Shown one piece after another: positions 7,411 to 15,928 of a stretch of 64,000 nucleotides of DNA. Made by a program: the position numbers and the translations under genes. The notes beneath the pieces were generated by a model. The model did no database searches. It saw only the letters and a program-made list of their open reading frames with translations, and was not told the DNA's origin. Positions within the stretch are counted from its first letter, which is position 1. Each line of letters starts with the position of its first letter. The stretch comes from CAZWVI01 sp964637165 (GTDB lineage: Bacteria; Planctomycetota; UBA1135): NCBI GenBank assembly GCA_964637165.1, contig CAZWVI010000003.1, positions 120,134-184,133 of the forward strand, in the 5' to 3' direction.

Positions 7411-8790
7411 CAACAAATTAGAAGAATCATCTTCGACTAGTCGCTTCAATTTCCATTTGCCGTTCTTCCAGCGGTAGAGAAAGATTAAAGCACCAATATA
7501 TATCTCGGCATTCCATAACCACCACACCGTGACCACGTCGCCGTCTAATACGAATACTCCAAATGCTGCCATGGGTGCGCTAACAACCCACGCACAACCA
7601 AGTCCAACCCACATTACCCAAGTGTGATCTCCGGTGGCGCGCAAGGCGAAGCGATAAACGATTTGGAAGGCATCGCCGAGTTGCCAAACCGCAGCAACTA
7701 GGAGTAGCCGCCGCCCAAGGGCGATAGTTTGGGCTTGAAGTTCGGGATCGCCGCCGCGCACGTACAGATGCATGATGTGTTCGCCGAGAACCCAGAAAAG
7801 CAGGCCGATGCCGAGCATAACGGGAATTGCGAGTTGCAGCATGCCGCGAATCGTGCGCTCCGCGCCCGCCCAATCGAGGGCACCAACATAGCGCCCAATT
7901 AATACTGCACCTCCGTCCGCAAGGGCCACTGCCGACATAAAGGAGAAGTGCAAGATGTTAATTACCGCACTGTGGGCGGCCAGGTCTTCGGTGCTGATAT
8001 AGCCGATTAAAAAGGTGATTAGGCTGAAAGCTCCGACTTCCACGGTGAACTGAATCCCACCGGCCGCGCCCACGGTGAACACTCGCTTGAACCTTTTCCA
8101 ATTAAAGCCTAGCTGGGACCATAGCCCAGGTTTTTTTGAGAATGCAAGGATAATAATCAGCGACAGGAGGTCGGCGATTCCGGTGCCGACCGCCGCGCCC
8201 GCAACCCCCATTTTTGGGAATCCCCACGCTCCAAAGATGAGCGCGTAGTTGCATACAATGTTGAGGGGTTGTGAAACAAGGTCGGCAACCATTGGTAGTC
8301 GAGTTCGACCAGTTCCGCGCAAGTATTCAGAGACTGCTAAATACAGCAACATGGTGCCGCCCCAAGCTAGCCGCGAGTCAAAATATTCGCGCCCAAAACG
8401 CAGTGCATCTGGGTTAAGGCTGGCGCTGCTGGAGATAACCATGAAAAGGTCATCTTGGGCCAGAGCAATTACCAAACTGATAACTGCAAACAGGCAGGCT
8501 AGCCACCAACCTTGAACTCCGTAGCGGAATGATTCCTGGCTATCGCCGGCGCCGATGTATTGGCTGATGAGCGGTTTTTGACTGCGCAAAACGCCCATTG
8601 CAAAACATAGAACGTTAAAGGCAAGAACTCCTGCAAGACCAACGCCGGCCACCGCCGAAGTGCCAAGCTCGCCGACCATAATCATGTCGACAACTCCCTT
8701 GATCGTGACCGAAGTCATCGATATCCAAATGGGCCACGCCAAAGAAAAAATCTCGCGGCGTGAACCGGCGAGAGTGGCGGCGGTCATCAA
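7405..8790 (-). CDS. MATE-family efflux transporter (NorM-like)
   Basis: The 461-residue polytopic membrane protein has two MATE repeats. The first opens with IFSLAWPIWISM and VDMIMVGELGTSAVAGVGLA; internal blocks include YLRGTGRTRLPM and VCNYALIFGAWGFPKMGVAGAAVGT. The second half mirrors this, with YRFALRATGDHTWVMW near the end. Such proteins export cationic drugs or metabolites using Na+ or H+ gradients; the substrate here is unknown. The TrmB regulator follows directly on the same strand, and the YwiC-like gene lies just upstream (8 bases), so the three probably form one transcription unit. Confidence 0.88.
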   Translation of the reverse strand: MMTAATLAGSRREIFSLAWPIWISMTSVTIKGVVDMIMVGELGTSAVAGVGLAGVLAFNVLCFAMGVLRSQKPLISQYIGAGDSQESFRYGVQGWWLACLFAVISLVIALAQDDLFMVISSSASLNPDALRFGREYFDSRLAWGGTMLLYLAVSEYLRGTGRTRLPMVADLVSQPLNIVCNYALIFGAWGFPKMGVAGAAVGTGIADLLSLIIILAFSKKPGLWSQLGFNWKRFKRVFTVGAAGGIQFTVEVGAFSLITFLIGYISTEDLAAHSAVINILHFSFMSAVALADGGAVLIGRYVGALDWAGAERTIRGMLQLAIPVMLGIGLLFWVLGEHIMHLYVRGGDPELQAQTIALGRRLLLVAAVWQLGDAFQIVYRFALRATGDHTWVMWVGLGCAWVVSAPMAAFGVFVLDGDVVTVWWLWNAEIYIGALIFLYRWKNGKWKLKRLVEDDSSNLLL

Positions 8791-8797
8791 CTAGATT

Positions 8798-9502
8798 CTA
8801 TCTATCTAAATACTGCTGAACGAGAAAAGCGACCGGTACTAGGGCGATTAGGGCAGTTTCTCGCAGCCCAATTGTGCGGGCGCGGAGCGGGGTCCAATCG
8901 GGCGCCCATGGTTCAGCAAGTCCAAAGCCAACCGCTAAAGCAATTGGAATACCAATACTTCCGGTTAAGAGCAATCCAAGAACGACTAAACCAGCGCCTA
9001 GTCCAACAATTCGAGCAGTCGGCCGCCGCTTTGGGCTTAAGTGGGCGCGGGTGCGGAAGGCGGCATGCATTACGTGCATTGCAAAAACTGCGGTTAGCGC
9101 GAAGAGCGGCCAACCAACGGGGCATCCAGTGGCAAGCGATACCGCCGGTAGTACCAGACTTAAGCTGACCATTCCAACTACTTCAAAGGCGACTCGGCGG
9201 TGGCGCAAGAAAAACTGAACTATGGCAAATGCTCCGGCGGCGCTCGCCAGGATAACTAGCTGGCTGAGTGGAACTTCAAAGGTGGACCAAACAGCCGCCA
9301 AGCAAAAGGCCAGCGCGTGAATAGATGCTGCTCGCCAAGCTTTTGCAAAGGCGCGCTCGGCGGTGCAAAAACCAAAAATCGCGGCCAGTGAAAGCGCCAA
9401 AGCTCCCGGCCCCGGCTGCTCACCGTAAAGTAAGCCCAGCAGGATGGCGGTAGCGAGGATGATCCAGGCCCCGTGTGCGCGAGGAATGAAGGCTTTCCAC
9501 AT
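8798..9502 (-). CDS. YwiC-like membrane protein
   Basis: The 234-residue protein has about six hydrophobic segments. Two features match the YwiC-like family: the N-terminal PRAHGAWI motif (usual form PREHGAWA) and, near the C-terminus, a RTIGLRETALIAL block. The function of the family is not established. It sits upstream of the MATE exporter on the same strand with a 7-base gap. The intergenic region upstream (9503-9583) contains copy A of a hairpin repeat found five times in this window. Confidence 0.7.
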   Translation of the reverse strand: MWKAFIPRAHGAWIILATAILLGLLYGEQPGPGALALSLAAIFGFCTAERAFAKAWRAASIHALAFCLAAVWSTFEVPLSQLVILASAAGAFAIVQFFLRHRRVAFEVVGMVSLSLVLPAVSLATGCPVGWPLFALTAVFAMHVMHAAFRTRAHLSPKRRPTARIVGLGAGLVVLGLLLTGSIGIPIALAVGFGLAEPWAPDWTPLRARTIGLRETALIALVPVAFLVQQYLDR

Positions 9503-9555
9503 GGTTATTGTTAATTAAACCATATCAAACGGTTAAGCAAGACATTAACTTTCCA

Positions 9556-9580
9556 GACTCTGACCCTAATCACCCGGTCA
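9556..9580 (+). repeat. Dispersed hairpin repeat, copy A
   Basis: GACTCTGACCC, an 8-base variable loop, then CGGTCA: TGACC pairs with GGTCA. It lies 3 bases beyond the TGA stop (9584-9586) of the zinc-ribbon gene, read on the opposite strand. It shares its left arm exactly with copies C, D and E. Confidence 0.7.
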
Positions 9581-9583
9581 GTT

Positions 9584-10576
9584 TCAACTTTTATGCCCGC
9601 AGTGGGAGCAGAACGGTAATAGGTTGTGATTACGTTCGCCGCATGAATTACACTTTTCAAAAATGCCAATTCCGCAACTTGGACAATTATCGCCCTCGAA
9701 ATCATCGTAGGGGAAGGAGCACTCAGGGCAGCAACGATTTATGTAGGATTCTTTGCGGCGTTTAAGTAATGCATCGGCTTGCGGTTTTGCCGCTGACTTC
9801 AGAACTCGCATTAGAAAGAACAGCACAATGAAGATGCCGGCGGCAATCGCCAAGTATTTGAAAAGTTCGTCTGGAAAGTAATCGTGCATTACCCGGCCCA
9901 AATGCCAGAATGCGGCCATTAACATAGCCAGATAAATTCCACGGTATATTGACTTTTTGCGTTTGGCGAAAGTGAATGCAGCCAATAGAAAGATCGGAAT
10001 AATGAAACTTAGTTTGTAGGCCGCAGTTTTTAATTCATATTTATTCCACGCCTCTTGCCATTCATTAAAGCCAGGTTGTTGCTGTTGCTGGAGTTTTTTG
10101 CGCGTGCTAGCAAGGGTGTTTTGCAAGCCATGCAATTCGGTATTAAGCGTAGCGATTTGTTGGTTTGCAACTTCGAACTTGGCCTGCGAATCAATGTAAC
10201 GAGTTTGCGCGTCACTTAAAGCTTTGCTTTGCTCTTCGCTAGGACTGATGTCCCGCTCCAAGCTAAGGCGGTGAAGTTCCGCCATTTGTTCCATGGTCTG
10301 GCGTGCGACTTCCATGCTTGCAAGCAAGTTCGCCTGAATTTCCTGCTGCCGCTCGACGGCATATTTTTGTTTTTTAGCATCCGCTTCAAGCTCGGCGATT
10401 TGGTTATTGAGCCCGGATTCAACATGACGCATTCCAAAGTCTGCTCGCGACGGACCTTTAACATTACCCAGGTCACTGATTACAAAGCTAAGCAGCCATG
10501 CAAACAAGGTGAAGAGCAGAACGGACAGCAGACGAATCGTCCACTTTATCGACTTTGGAGTAGGAGCTTGGCTCAT
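9584..10576 (-). CDS. Membrane protein with coiled coil and C-terminal zinc ribbons
   Basis: The 330-residue protein has an N-terminal transmembrane helix (about 12-32), a long heptad-rich coiled coil (about 50-185, QRQEIQANLLASMEVARQ in style), and two or three further membrane helices (about 190-270). The C-terminal tail carries paired CxxC motifs (CCPEC, CPSC, CNSC, CSHC), which should bind zinc in two ribbon units like those of double-zinc-ribbon proteins. The tail probably faces the cytoplasm. The specific function is not recognised. The stop is TGA, followed closely by a second TGA in frame. Confidence 0.65.
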   Translation of the reverse strand: MSQAPTPKSIKWTIRLLSVLLFTLFAWLLSFVISDLGNVKGPSRADFGMRHVESGLNNQIAELEADAKKQKYAVERQQEIQANLLASMEVARQTMEQMAELHRLSLERDISPSEEQSKALSDAQTRYIDSQAKFEVANQQIATLNTELHGLQNTLASTRKKLQQQQQPGFNEWQEAWNKYELKTAAYKLSFIIPIFLLAAFTFAKRKKSIYRGIYLAMLMAAFWHLGRVMHDYFPDELFKYLAIAAGIFIVLFFLMRVLKSAAKPQADALLKRRKESYINRCCPECSFPYDDFEGDNCPSCGIGIFEKCNSCGERNHNLLPFCSHCGHKS

Positions 10577-10610
10577 ACCCCAATTTTAGACTCTGCCTCC
10601 ACTAAGTGGT

Positions 10611-12260
10611 TTAGTTGCCCATAATGATTGCGGGTATTTTTCCAAGTAGTGCTGGAGTTAGCGCCTCAATTTGCTGGCCCACTGTTGGCCACATTTCTGT
10701 TTTTGGACCGTTGCTGCCTGCATCGATAATGAATGACCCACCTAGGGTATCAAGAAAGCTCATTTCGACAGTTCCGGCGGAGTAAACAATTGCGTCTTTT
10801 ACGCCAACAACTCTAAACCTGACTTTGCCCTGAACGTTAGTGAACGATTGGGTAAGTAAGCTTCCAGCTAAATCATGTTTCTCATACTGAAGCTGTCCAA
10901 GCTCGTCAAAGTTAGGAAGTTGAGCTATATTTCCACTAGCGTCATAGTTTAAGAAGGTTGTTGGAAGAATGATTGCAGTACTTCCCTGGGCAATGGCCAC
11001 AGATTCTTTAACTAAATTTTCCTCAATGAAATTTAAAAAGGCATTTTCGGAAACATCATTGTCGATTATTCCATAAGAAGAATCACCAGTTGTGCCAGCT
11101 GGCATTTGACATATTGGATAAATACCAGTCGCTGAGGCTATTTGGTTTATTTTTACAATCGTATGATCAGAATGGTCGGCAATTATTTGTTGTCCGCGTA
11201 GTCGGTGTCCCAATAGAAATCGGTGACTTAAAGCAAGGTTTTTTTGGCAAGTTCCACAAATGCCAGTTGTTCTTAGTTTTGGGATATCACTGGTAGTGGT
11301 GGAAAGGTGCGAAGCGCATTCAGGGCAAGAGTTTTCAATGGTAGGGAATAATTGTTGGTTGTAAGCGTCCCTTGAAACTTCTTGTGAAACAAATTGATCT
11401 TCAGAACTCCACACCATATTTTTGACAGGGTCAAAGAAAGAGTTGAAATTCGATTGGTGCGGCAGGTCCATTAGTGGCGCGCTCTTCCATACAGTGGTTG
11501 CACTATTTGGGTCCAGCCAACTACGGTTTATCTCTGATTGAGAATACTCAAAATCCTTTATTTCTAGGAGTAAATCGGCCGCAGGCAGGTCAATTATTTC
11601 GGTGAAACTGTTCTCATTTAGCGAAAACGACATCCCGTCACTAAGCCATCCAGAGTCCAAACTCATTTTTAATAGACTAAGAGTAGTATTTGGTCCTACT
11701 GTTCCAATAAATCCACTTTGTTCAAAGGATGATTGACTGCTTAGTTGCTCTTCATTTCTTATTGCAACAAGCAGAGACCTATCTATTGGGGTAAACCCTG
11801 AAGCTAATAATTCCTGTTCCATTGTGCCAAAAAATTGAGCAGCACCTGGTGCTTGCTGTTGATGAATGACTAAAATTCTTTTCATTTCATCCCAATTTTC
11901 TTTCGGCATAGTGGCAACGGAAGAGCTTGAACTAGATTGCGAAGTTATCGATAAAGCAACTGCATTAGGAAAGGAATCTTTAGGTGAGCCAGGGTCGCTA
12001 AGTGGGTATGTGGACCACATTTCATCTAATGGAGCGGCAAGAAATGGGAGGTATTCCCTTCCATCTACCCAAACAGTTTTATTTGCAAGTGGAGCGACAC
12101 CAGAAATTTCAGTGTCTTCCGGATCAGGTGCTTGTTCTTCCACCGGAGTTGGATCAACAACTACCGCTGGTTCGGCGTTCACGGGAGGTTTTTGTTCCCA
12201 TGGAGCCGCACAAGAGCACACAAGTAGCGGGAGGACGACAAATTGGATGTAGCTTTTCAT
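10611..12260 (-). CDS. Large lipoprotein with a Cys4 motif, function unknown
   Basis: The open frame extends to 12527, but the ATG at 12258-12260 is followed by a good lipoprotein signal (MKSYIQFVVLPLLVCSC), so that start is used and gives 549 residues. After the lipid-anchored Cys comes a low-complexity Pro/Glu linker (about 20-60). The central region has a segment with C-x2-C (CPEC) and, about 20 residues later, a second pair (CGTC), a probable zinc site and unusual for an exported lipoprotein. The rest is mixed alpha/beta, with EYLPFLA and ADLLLEIKDFEYSQ. It is divergent from the frameshifted lipoprotein at 12334; the 73-base gap should hold both promoters. Confidence 0.6.
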   Translation of the reverse strand: MKSYIQFVVLPLLVCSCAAPWEQKPPVNAEPAVVVDPTPVEEQAPDPEDTEISGVAPLANKTVWVDGREYLPFLAAPLDEMWSTYPLSDPGSPKDSFPNAVALSITSQSSSSSSVATMPKENWDEMKRILVIHQQQAPGAAQFFGTMEQELLASGFTPIDRSLLVAIRNEEQLSSQSSFEQSGFIGTVGPNTTLSLLKMSLDSGWLSDGMSFSLNENSFTEIIDLPAADLLLEIKDFEYSQSEINRSWLDPNSATTVWKSAPLMDLPHQSNFNSFFDPVKNMVWSSEDQFVSQEVSRDAYNQQLFPTIENSCPECASHLSTTTSDIPKLRTTGICGTCQKNLALSHRFLLGHRLRGQQIIADHSDHTIVKINQIASATGIYPICQMPAGTTGDSSYGIIDNDVSENAFLNFIEENLVKESVAIAQGSTAIILPTTFLNYDASGNIAQLPNFDELGQLQYEKHDLAGSLLTQSFTNVQGKVRFRVVGVKDAIVYSAGTVEMSFLDTLGGSFIIDAGSNGPKTEMWPTVGQQIEALTPALLGKIPAIIMGN

Positions 12261-12333
12261 GACTACCAAAAACAAAATGTAAAGTTTTGTTGCAGAAAAT
12301 GTAACAAAACCCAAAATGCTCCTTTTAATTGCT

Positions 12334-12908
12334 ATGAAATACCTAAATCTAGCCCTCATTGGCTTATTAACAAGTTGTACTGTCCTGGAATCATGGGAGG
12401 GAAGTCCTGCAAAAAAGTTGCTGACAGGGATAAACGAAGGCCAGGTCAATGTTCGAGCCTCGTATGGCATGGGTATAGATTTCTCTGCTTCAATTAATAA
12501 TGCGATAACGAGTGCCGATTCCGCCAACGTTTCTGGTGTCGGAGTCGAGTATTTTCCCGTAACGGCAGAGGATTGCTTGGGCTCGAAAAAATATCTTATA
12601 AAGATGTTGAAATACCTGGATTAAGAATTGGCGCACGGGGGTATTTTGCCAAGAGTGGATTGCTTATGCCCTTCGTGTTCGAGGCATCTCATGGACCAGG
12701 CTTTCACATGGGAGATGGTTTTACGTTGGAGACTGATAGCTGGCTTGGCGGGGGATATGGCTTAGGTATGCAAGCATTCATCTCTCCCAATCAAGCCGTC
12801 GAATTGCAATTTGGAGAGCAAGGATTTTTCTCTGACGTTGAATTTCCGGCTGGAACAGTTAATTATTTCGGAACAATACTTAAGCTAAATTTTGCGTACT
12901 ACTTCTAG
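12334..12908 (+). pseudogene. Lipoprotein/barrel-like protein split by a frameshift at an A6 run
   Basis: Two overlapping frames make one sensible protein. The first begins with a lipoprotein signal (MKYLNLALIGLLTSC) and runs to about residue 85. The second, one base back, continues with KDVEIPGLRIGARGYFAKSG and ends in alternating polar/hydrophobic strands finishing LNFAYYF, like an outer-membrane strand with C-terminal Phe. They join at six A residues (12586-12591): one extra A, or a -1 slip there, gives 191 residues. Either the gene is decaying, the base is a sequencing error, or slippage makes full-length product. The family is not recognised. Confidence 0.6.
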
Positions 12909-12940
12909 GCGTGTTTGCTAATTAAGGTAAAGTGGAGAGC

Positions 12941-14141
12941 ATGCGTTACTCCCTCAACTTCGCTGCATGGCCTCTCTTGCTCATGGGCTTGTTTGCTTGT
13001 GCTGGCCCGCATACACGTTATTTGACTGATAGCCAGGGTCGCGAAATTGTGCTACATGGTTTGAATATTAGTAACGAAGCGAAGCGCGAACCAAATGGTG
13101 TGGCTTGGCACACCGAGGCCGATTATGCACGCATGGGGGAGTGGGGATTTAATTGCGTTCGCATGTTGTTCTTTTGGGATCGCGTGGAGCCAAGCCCTAA
13201 CAGTTACGACCAAGCTTATTTGGATCGCATGGATAAACTACTCTCAACGCGCGGTGTTGGCCGCCTTCGACCATTTTTGGAAGGATCAAGATTTGCGCGT
13301 TCACTACGCAAACTCACTTGCCGAAGTCGCCCGCCGATTTGCTAATCATCCAGCGGTAATCGGTTTTGATTTAATGAATGAACCGTTTTACGGAACAACC
13401 CTTCCGTATATTTTTGAAACGCAATACTTGCACCCATTCCATGGCCAATGTCGTGATGCGATTCGCGCTGTAGCGCCTGATGCCACGATTTTTTTCGAGC
13501 CGCCGGCGTTTCCAACTGCATCAGGTTTGCCATCATTGCTGCCAAAGTTTAATGACAGTAATGCGGTTTACGCGCCACATTACTACGACCCGTTAGTGCA
13601 CGAAGGGTTTGCCTATCAAGGTTATAAGCAGTTAATCGATTTCATAATCCGCAACAAAGCGATCGCAGCTGAACGCCATGGTGTGCCAATAATGTTGGGA
13701 GAGTTTGGCGTTGCTCCGGAAACGAACAGCTGGGATTTGTACTTAAAGCATTTGCTTGCCGCCTGCGATAAGTACGGAGTTTCCTGGACGGCTTGGTCGT
13801 ACGACCGCGGCGGTGGTTTTTCAGTGCTTGAAGTAAATGGAGATGAACGTCAAAACTTGCAGCACATGGTGCGCGCTTATCCGCAAGCGGTCGCCGGATT
13901 TATTGAGCGGTGGTCCTTTGACCGCCAAACCGCCCGCTTCAATTTGAGCTTTGCAAATTCGACAGCCACTGGGGCCACGGAGATATTCATTCCACGCGAC
14001 CGGCTATTTAACGGCACTCTTCATGTGCAGTCGAGCGACCCTCCGGGTAGCTGGAGTTGGTCTTTTGACCCCAATCGGCAAATATTGAGTTATTTTCATG
14101 ATGTGCATTCGGTGCGCCACGAAATAACCGTAACTCCCTAA
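12941..14141 (+). pseudogene. GH5 endoglycosylceramidase-like glycoside hydrolase, internally deleted and frameshifted
   Basis: The N-terminal part (frame from 12932; ATG at 12941) has a lipoprotein signal and the GH5 entry motifs HGLNISNEAK, WGFNCVRMLFFWDRVEP and YLDRMDKLL. The C-terminal part is in another frame and resumes with AAFDHFWKDQDLR, LMNEPF (acid/base Glu at 13380-13382) and MLGEFGVAPE (nucleophile Glu at 13701-13703), then a C-terminal beta domain. Between YLDRMDKLL and AAFDHFW, family members normally carry a long stretch including the DxHQD block; here only a few codons remain (about 13236-13260). I conclude that an internal deletion also broke the frame. An active enzyme is unlikely. 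Confidence 0.75.
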
Positions 14142-14290
14142 TAAAAGGGAAGATAGGTAGGATTTGCTGAGTGTTGTCCACTAGTTTTCCACACTCGCGA
14201 ACGCCAAGCTTTATTTGCTAAACACTTGATGTATAGAGCTTTAGGAGAGGTCTTGGAAGTCCATAAGAACTTATCCACTAAATCCTTGAC

Positions 14291-14338
14291 AAAAAATGGC
14301 GGCCGACTGTGCTCCCCCCATTAGTCGCACAGCCGACC
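14291..14338 (-). terminator. Terminator-like hairpin on the minus strand
   Basis: On the minus strand GGTCGGCTGTGC pairs with GCACAGTCGGCC (12 pairs, two of them G-U) around a 14-base loop, then GCCA and TTTTTT. On the plus strand the same arms contain two A-C mismatches. No minus-strand gene ends here, so the transcript it would stop is unannotated. Confidence 0.45.
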
Positions 14339-14372
14339 TCACCGAATCAACAAAGAGAGAGATGGCTGCCAA

Positions 14373-14402
14373 GGTCTAGATTTTCGGCTGGAAATCTGGA
14401 CC
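14373..14402 (+). promoter_or_regulatory. Long hairpin upstream of the sigma-like gene
   Basis: GGTCTAGATTT pairs with AAATCTGGACC (11 pairs including one T-G) around an 8-base loop. The pairing is complete only as plus-strand RNA, which places it in a possible leader 116 bases before the ATG at 14519. No T run follows, so it is not a classical terminator. Confidence 0.35.
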
Positions 14403-14518
14403 GCATGGGTCTCAGCTAGTACTACGCCCCAGTAGACAAAAAGTATCAAAATTTCTGTATCTTTTTGCCGAGTGCCTTTGGGATGGGATGTTGGCCTTAG
14501 CCGCAAAGCTCTTCTTTC

Positions 14519-15142
14519 ATGTCGAATTCCCCCACTAGAACTAACCCAAGTGCGCCAGTTAATATGCCGCCATCATGGGCTGAAGTATCAGCTCAACACT
14601 ATCGCTTTACAACCGCCGCTTGTGAACATCGCTATCGATTGATTGGTGACTTTTTCTACGCCTTGGCCCCGTGGCTTGAAAAAAGTTTAAACGAAATATC
14701 ATTGCGACACTTTTTGGTTTTGCCCAAAGAATTGTTGCTGGCAAATATGTTTGGCAAAATCGCGCGGCGTGAAACTTTTCATGCAAGCTATGCGCAATTC
14801 TCCCAATGGTTAGAGGCAAACATCTTGGCTGATTTGTCAAACCCAGCTAATGATTTAGGAACGCCGCGCTGCACTTATGGAAAACCAGATTTGCGTTTGC
14901 AATTTCACTTTAACCAGATGCCTCATTGCGACCGTTCAATTCTTTATTGCTTTATGGTCGAATCAATGTCCTACTACCACATTGCCGAACATTTATCTTT
15001 GACCGTTCAAGAAGCGCAAAATGGCGTTTACTTGGCTTGGAGTAAATTGCTCACAGCCTGCCCGCACGTGCGGATTCCGCGTGATTGGCAAGTGCCCAGC
15101 GAGCTCAGTTTGCCAGAGATATCAGAGGCCTTTCACGCATGA
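14519..15142 (+). CDS. Sigma-factor-like helix-turn-helix protein
   Basis: The 207-residue protein has a C-terminal segment resembling ECF sigma region 4: DRSILYCFMVESMSYYHIAE, then HLSLTVQEAQNGVYLAWSKL, where the family has a Y-x-E-I-A-x-x-L helix-turn-helix followed by a recognition helix. The N-terminal half (about 30-110) is helical and could be a divergent region 2, but the typical promoter-melting aromatic block is not obvious. The assignment is therefore tentative. Its TGA overlaps the ATG of the next gene (ATGA), beginning a compact operon that ends with a very large regulatory-domain protein. Confidence 0.5.
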   Translation: MSNSPTRTNPSAPVNMPPSWAEVSAQHYRFTTAACEHRYRLIGDFFYALAPWLEKSLNEISLRHFLVLPKELLLANMFGKIARRETFHASYAQFSQWLEANILADLSNPANDLGTPRCTYGKPDLRLQFHFNQMPHCDRSILYCFMVESMSYYHIAEHLSLTVQEAQNGVYLAWSKLLTACPHVRIPRDWQVPSELSLPEISEAFHA

Positions 15143-15756
15143 TCCCGCGCTCAGTGTTACGTGCCGCCGGTGCCTACGCAGAACAAGTTCAAGTTGAGTT
15201 TGGTTTACTGCTGTTGAAAGCGTCAGTGAGTAGCGGCATCGCCATGCGCGATGGATTTAATTACCAGCCTGACCCGCGATTGATTGCTAATTCAAATACT
15301 GAGTTGCGTTTACAACTAATGAAAATATGGCGCGAACATCGCGTCTTCGTTGAAGAGCTCGCAGTTTTTTTAGAGTATGGTCATGGGTTGCCAGCCAATC
15401 TAGAATTTCTCCATCAATCCTTCGAGGGTTTTAGTGATCCATTTCCACTTGCCCTGACCGCTACAAAAATGCGTCCCACCGATGCCTTAGCTCAGTGCAC
15501 CCTGGCCGCCAATCACGTGCGGCGTGGCGAAATTGAAACTAGCAAACAAATCCTTACCAGCTTTATTGAACGCTGGGACGGCTACCCAGTGCCCGAACTT
15601 GCACGGGTTTACTGCAACCTTGCCGCGGCTTTTGATGCCAGCGGCGACCGTGAAACCGCTCGCTACTTAACTAGGCAAGCCGTTGAACGATTTCCTCGCG
15701 ATGGCTTTGCCAAGTTAGCTTGGGAAGCAATTAACCCTGAAACCAATAACTCTTAA
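15139..15756 (+). CDS. Helical, TPR-like protein in the sigma-like operon
   Basis: The 205-residue product begins at an ATG overlapping the upstream stop (ATGA). A longer frame reaches back to 15085, but that would overlap the previous gene heavily. The sequence is strongly helical; the second half (about 115-200) has TPR-like helix pairs (ALAQCTLAANHVRRGE, ARVYCNLAAAFDASGDRETA). There is no signal peptide or membrane segment. Context suggests a partner or regulator of the sigma-like protein; nothing in the sequence proves it. Confidence 0.6.
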   Translation: MIPRSVLRAAGAYAEQVQVEFGLLLLKASVSSGIAMRDGFNYQPDPRLIANSNTELRLQLMKIWREHRVFVEELAVFLEYGHGLPANLEFLHQSFEGFSDPFPLALTATKMRPTDALAQCTLAANHVRRGEIETSKQILTSFIERWDGYPVPELARVYCNLAAAFDASGDRETARYLTRQAVERFPRDGFAKLAWEAINPETNNS

Positions 15757-15763
15757 TTAAGAA

Positions 15764-15928
15764 ATGAAGAAAAAATTTAAGTTAGTGAGCATGCTTAGTT
15801 GCATTGCTCTTTTCCTGCTTCTGGATAGCGTGGCACTGGCAAGTGCTGGCAGTAGCCGAGGCGCAAACGACCCAACCATCATGCCGATTGGTCGCCGCCC
15901 CTTCACCCCAGCTTGGGCGCGCCCATGA
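15764..15928 (+). CDS. Small secreted peptide, 54 residues
   Basis: ATG at 15764 to TGA at 15926-15928. A Lys-rich start (MKKKFKLVS) and a hydrophobic core (CIALFLLL) ending at ALAS form a signal peptide, leaving a mature peptide of about 28 residues rich in Gly, Pro and Arg (ANDPTIMPIGRRPFTPAWAR). It begins 7 bases after the previous stop, and its TGA overlaps the ATG of the next gene, so it is embedded in the operon. It resembles nothing I can name. Confidence 0.5.
   Translation: MKKKFKLVSMLSCIALFLLLDSVALASAGSSRGANDPTIMPIGRRPFTPAWARP

Larger units (their letters stand above)
14142..14518. other. 377-bp structured intergenic region
   Basis: No gene-length frame is present. From left to right it holds three DnaA-box-like 9-mers (14174, 14185, 14271), a TTGACA at 14285, a hairpin that pairs fully only as minus-strand RNA and is followed on that strand by a T6 run, a second long hairpin at 14373-14402, and an A/T-rich stretch before the sigma-like gene. 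It may combine a leader for the 14519 operon with an unannotated minus-strand RNA. Confidence 0.5.

Noticed and set aside
9584..9590. TGA of the zinc-ribbon gene as Sec
   Set aside because: A second in-frame TGA follows within a few codons and the protein is complete.
14142..14518. Chromosomal origin of replication
   Set aside because: Only three boxes, no dnaA/dnaN, no clear unwinding region. Listed only as a box cluster.
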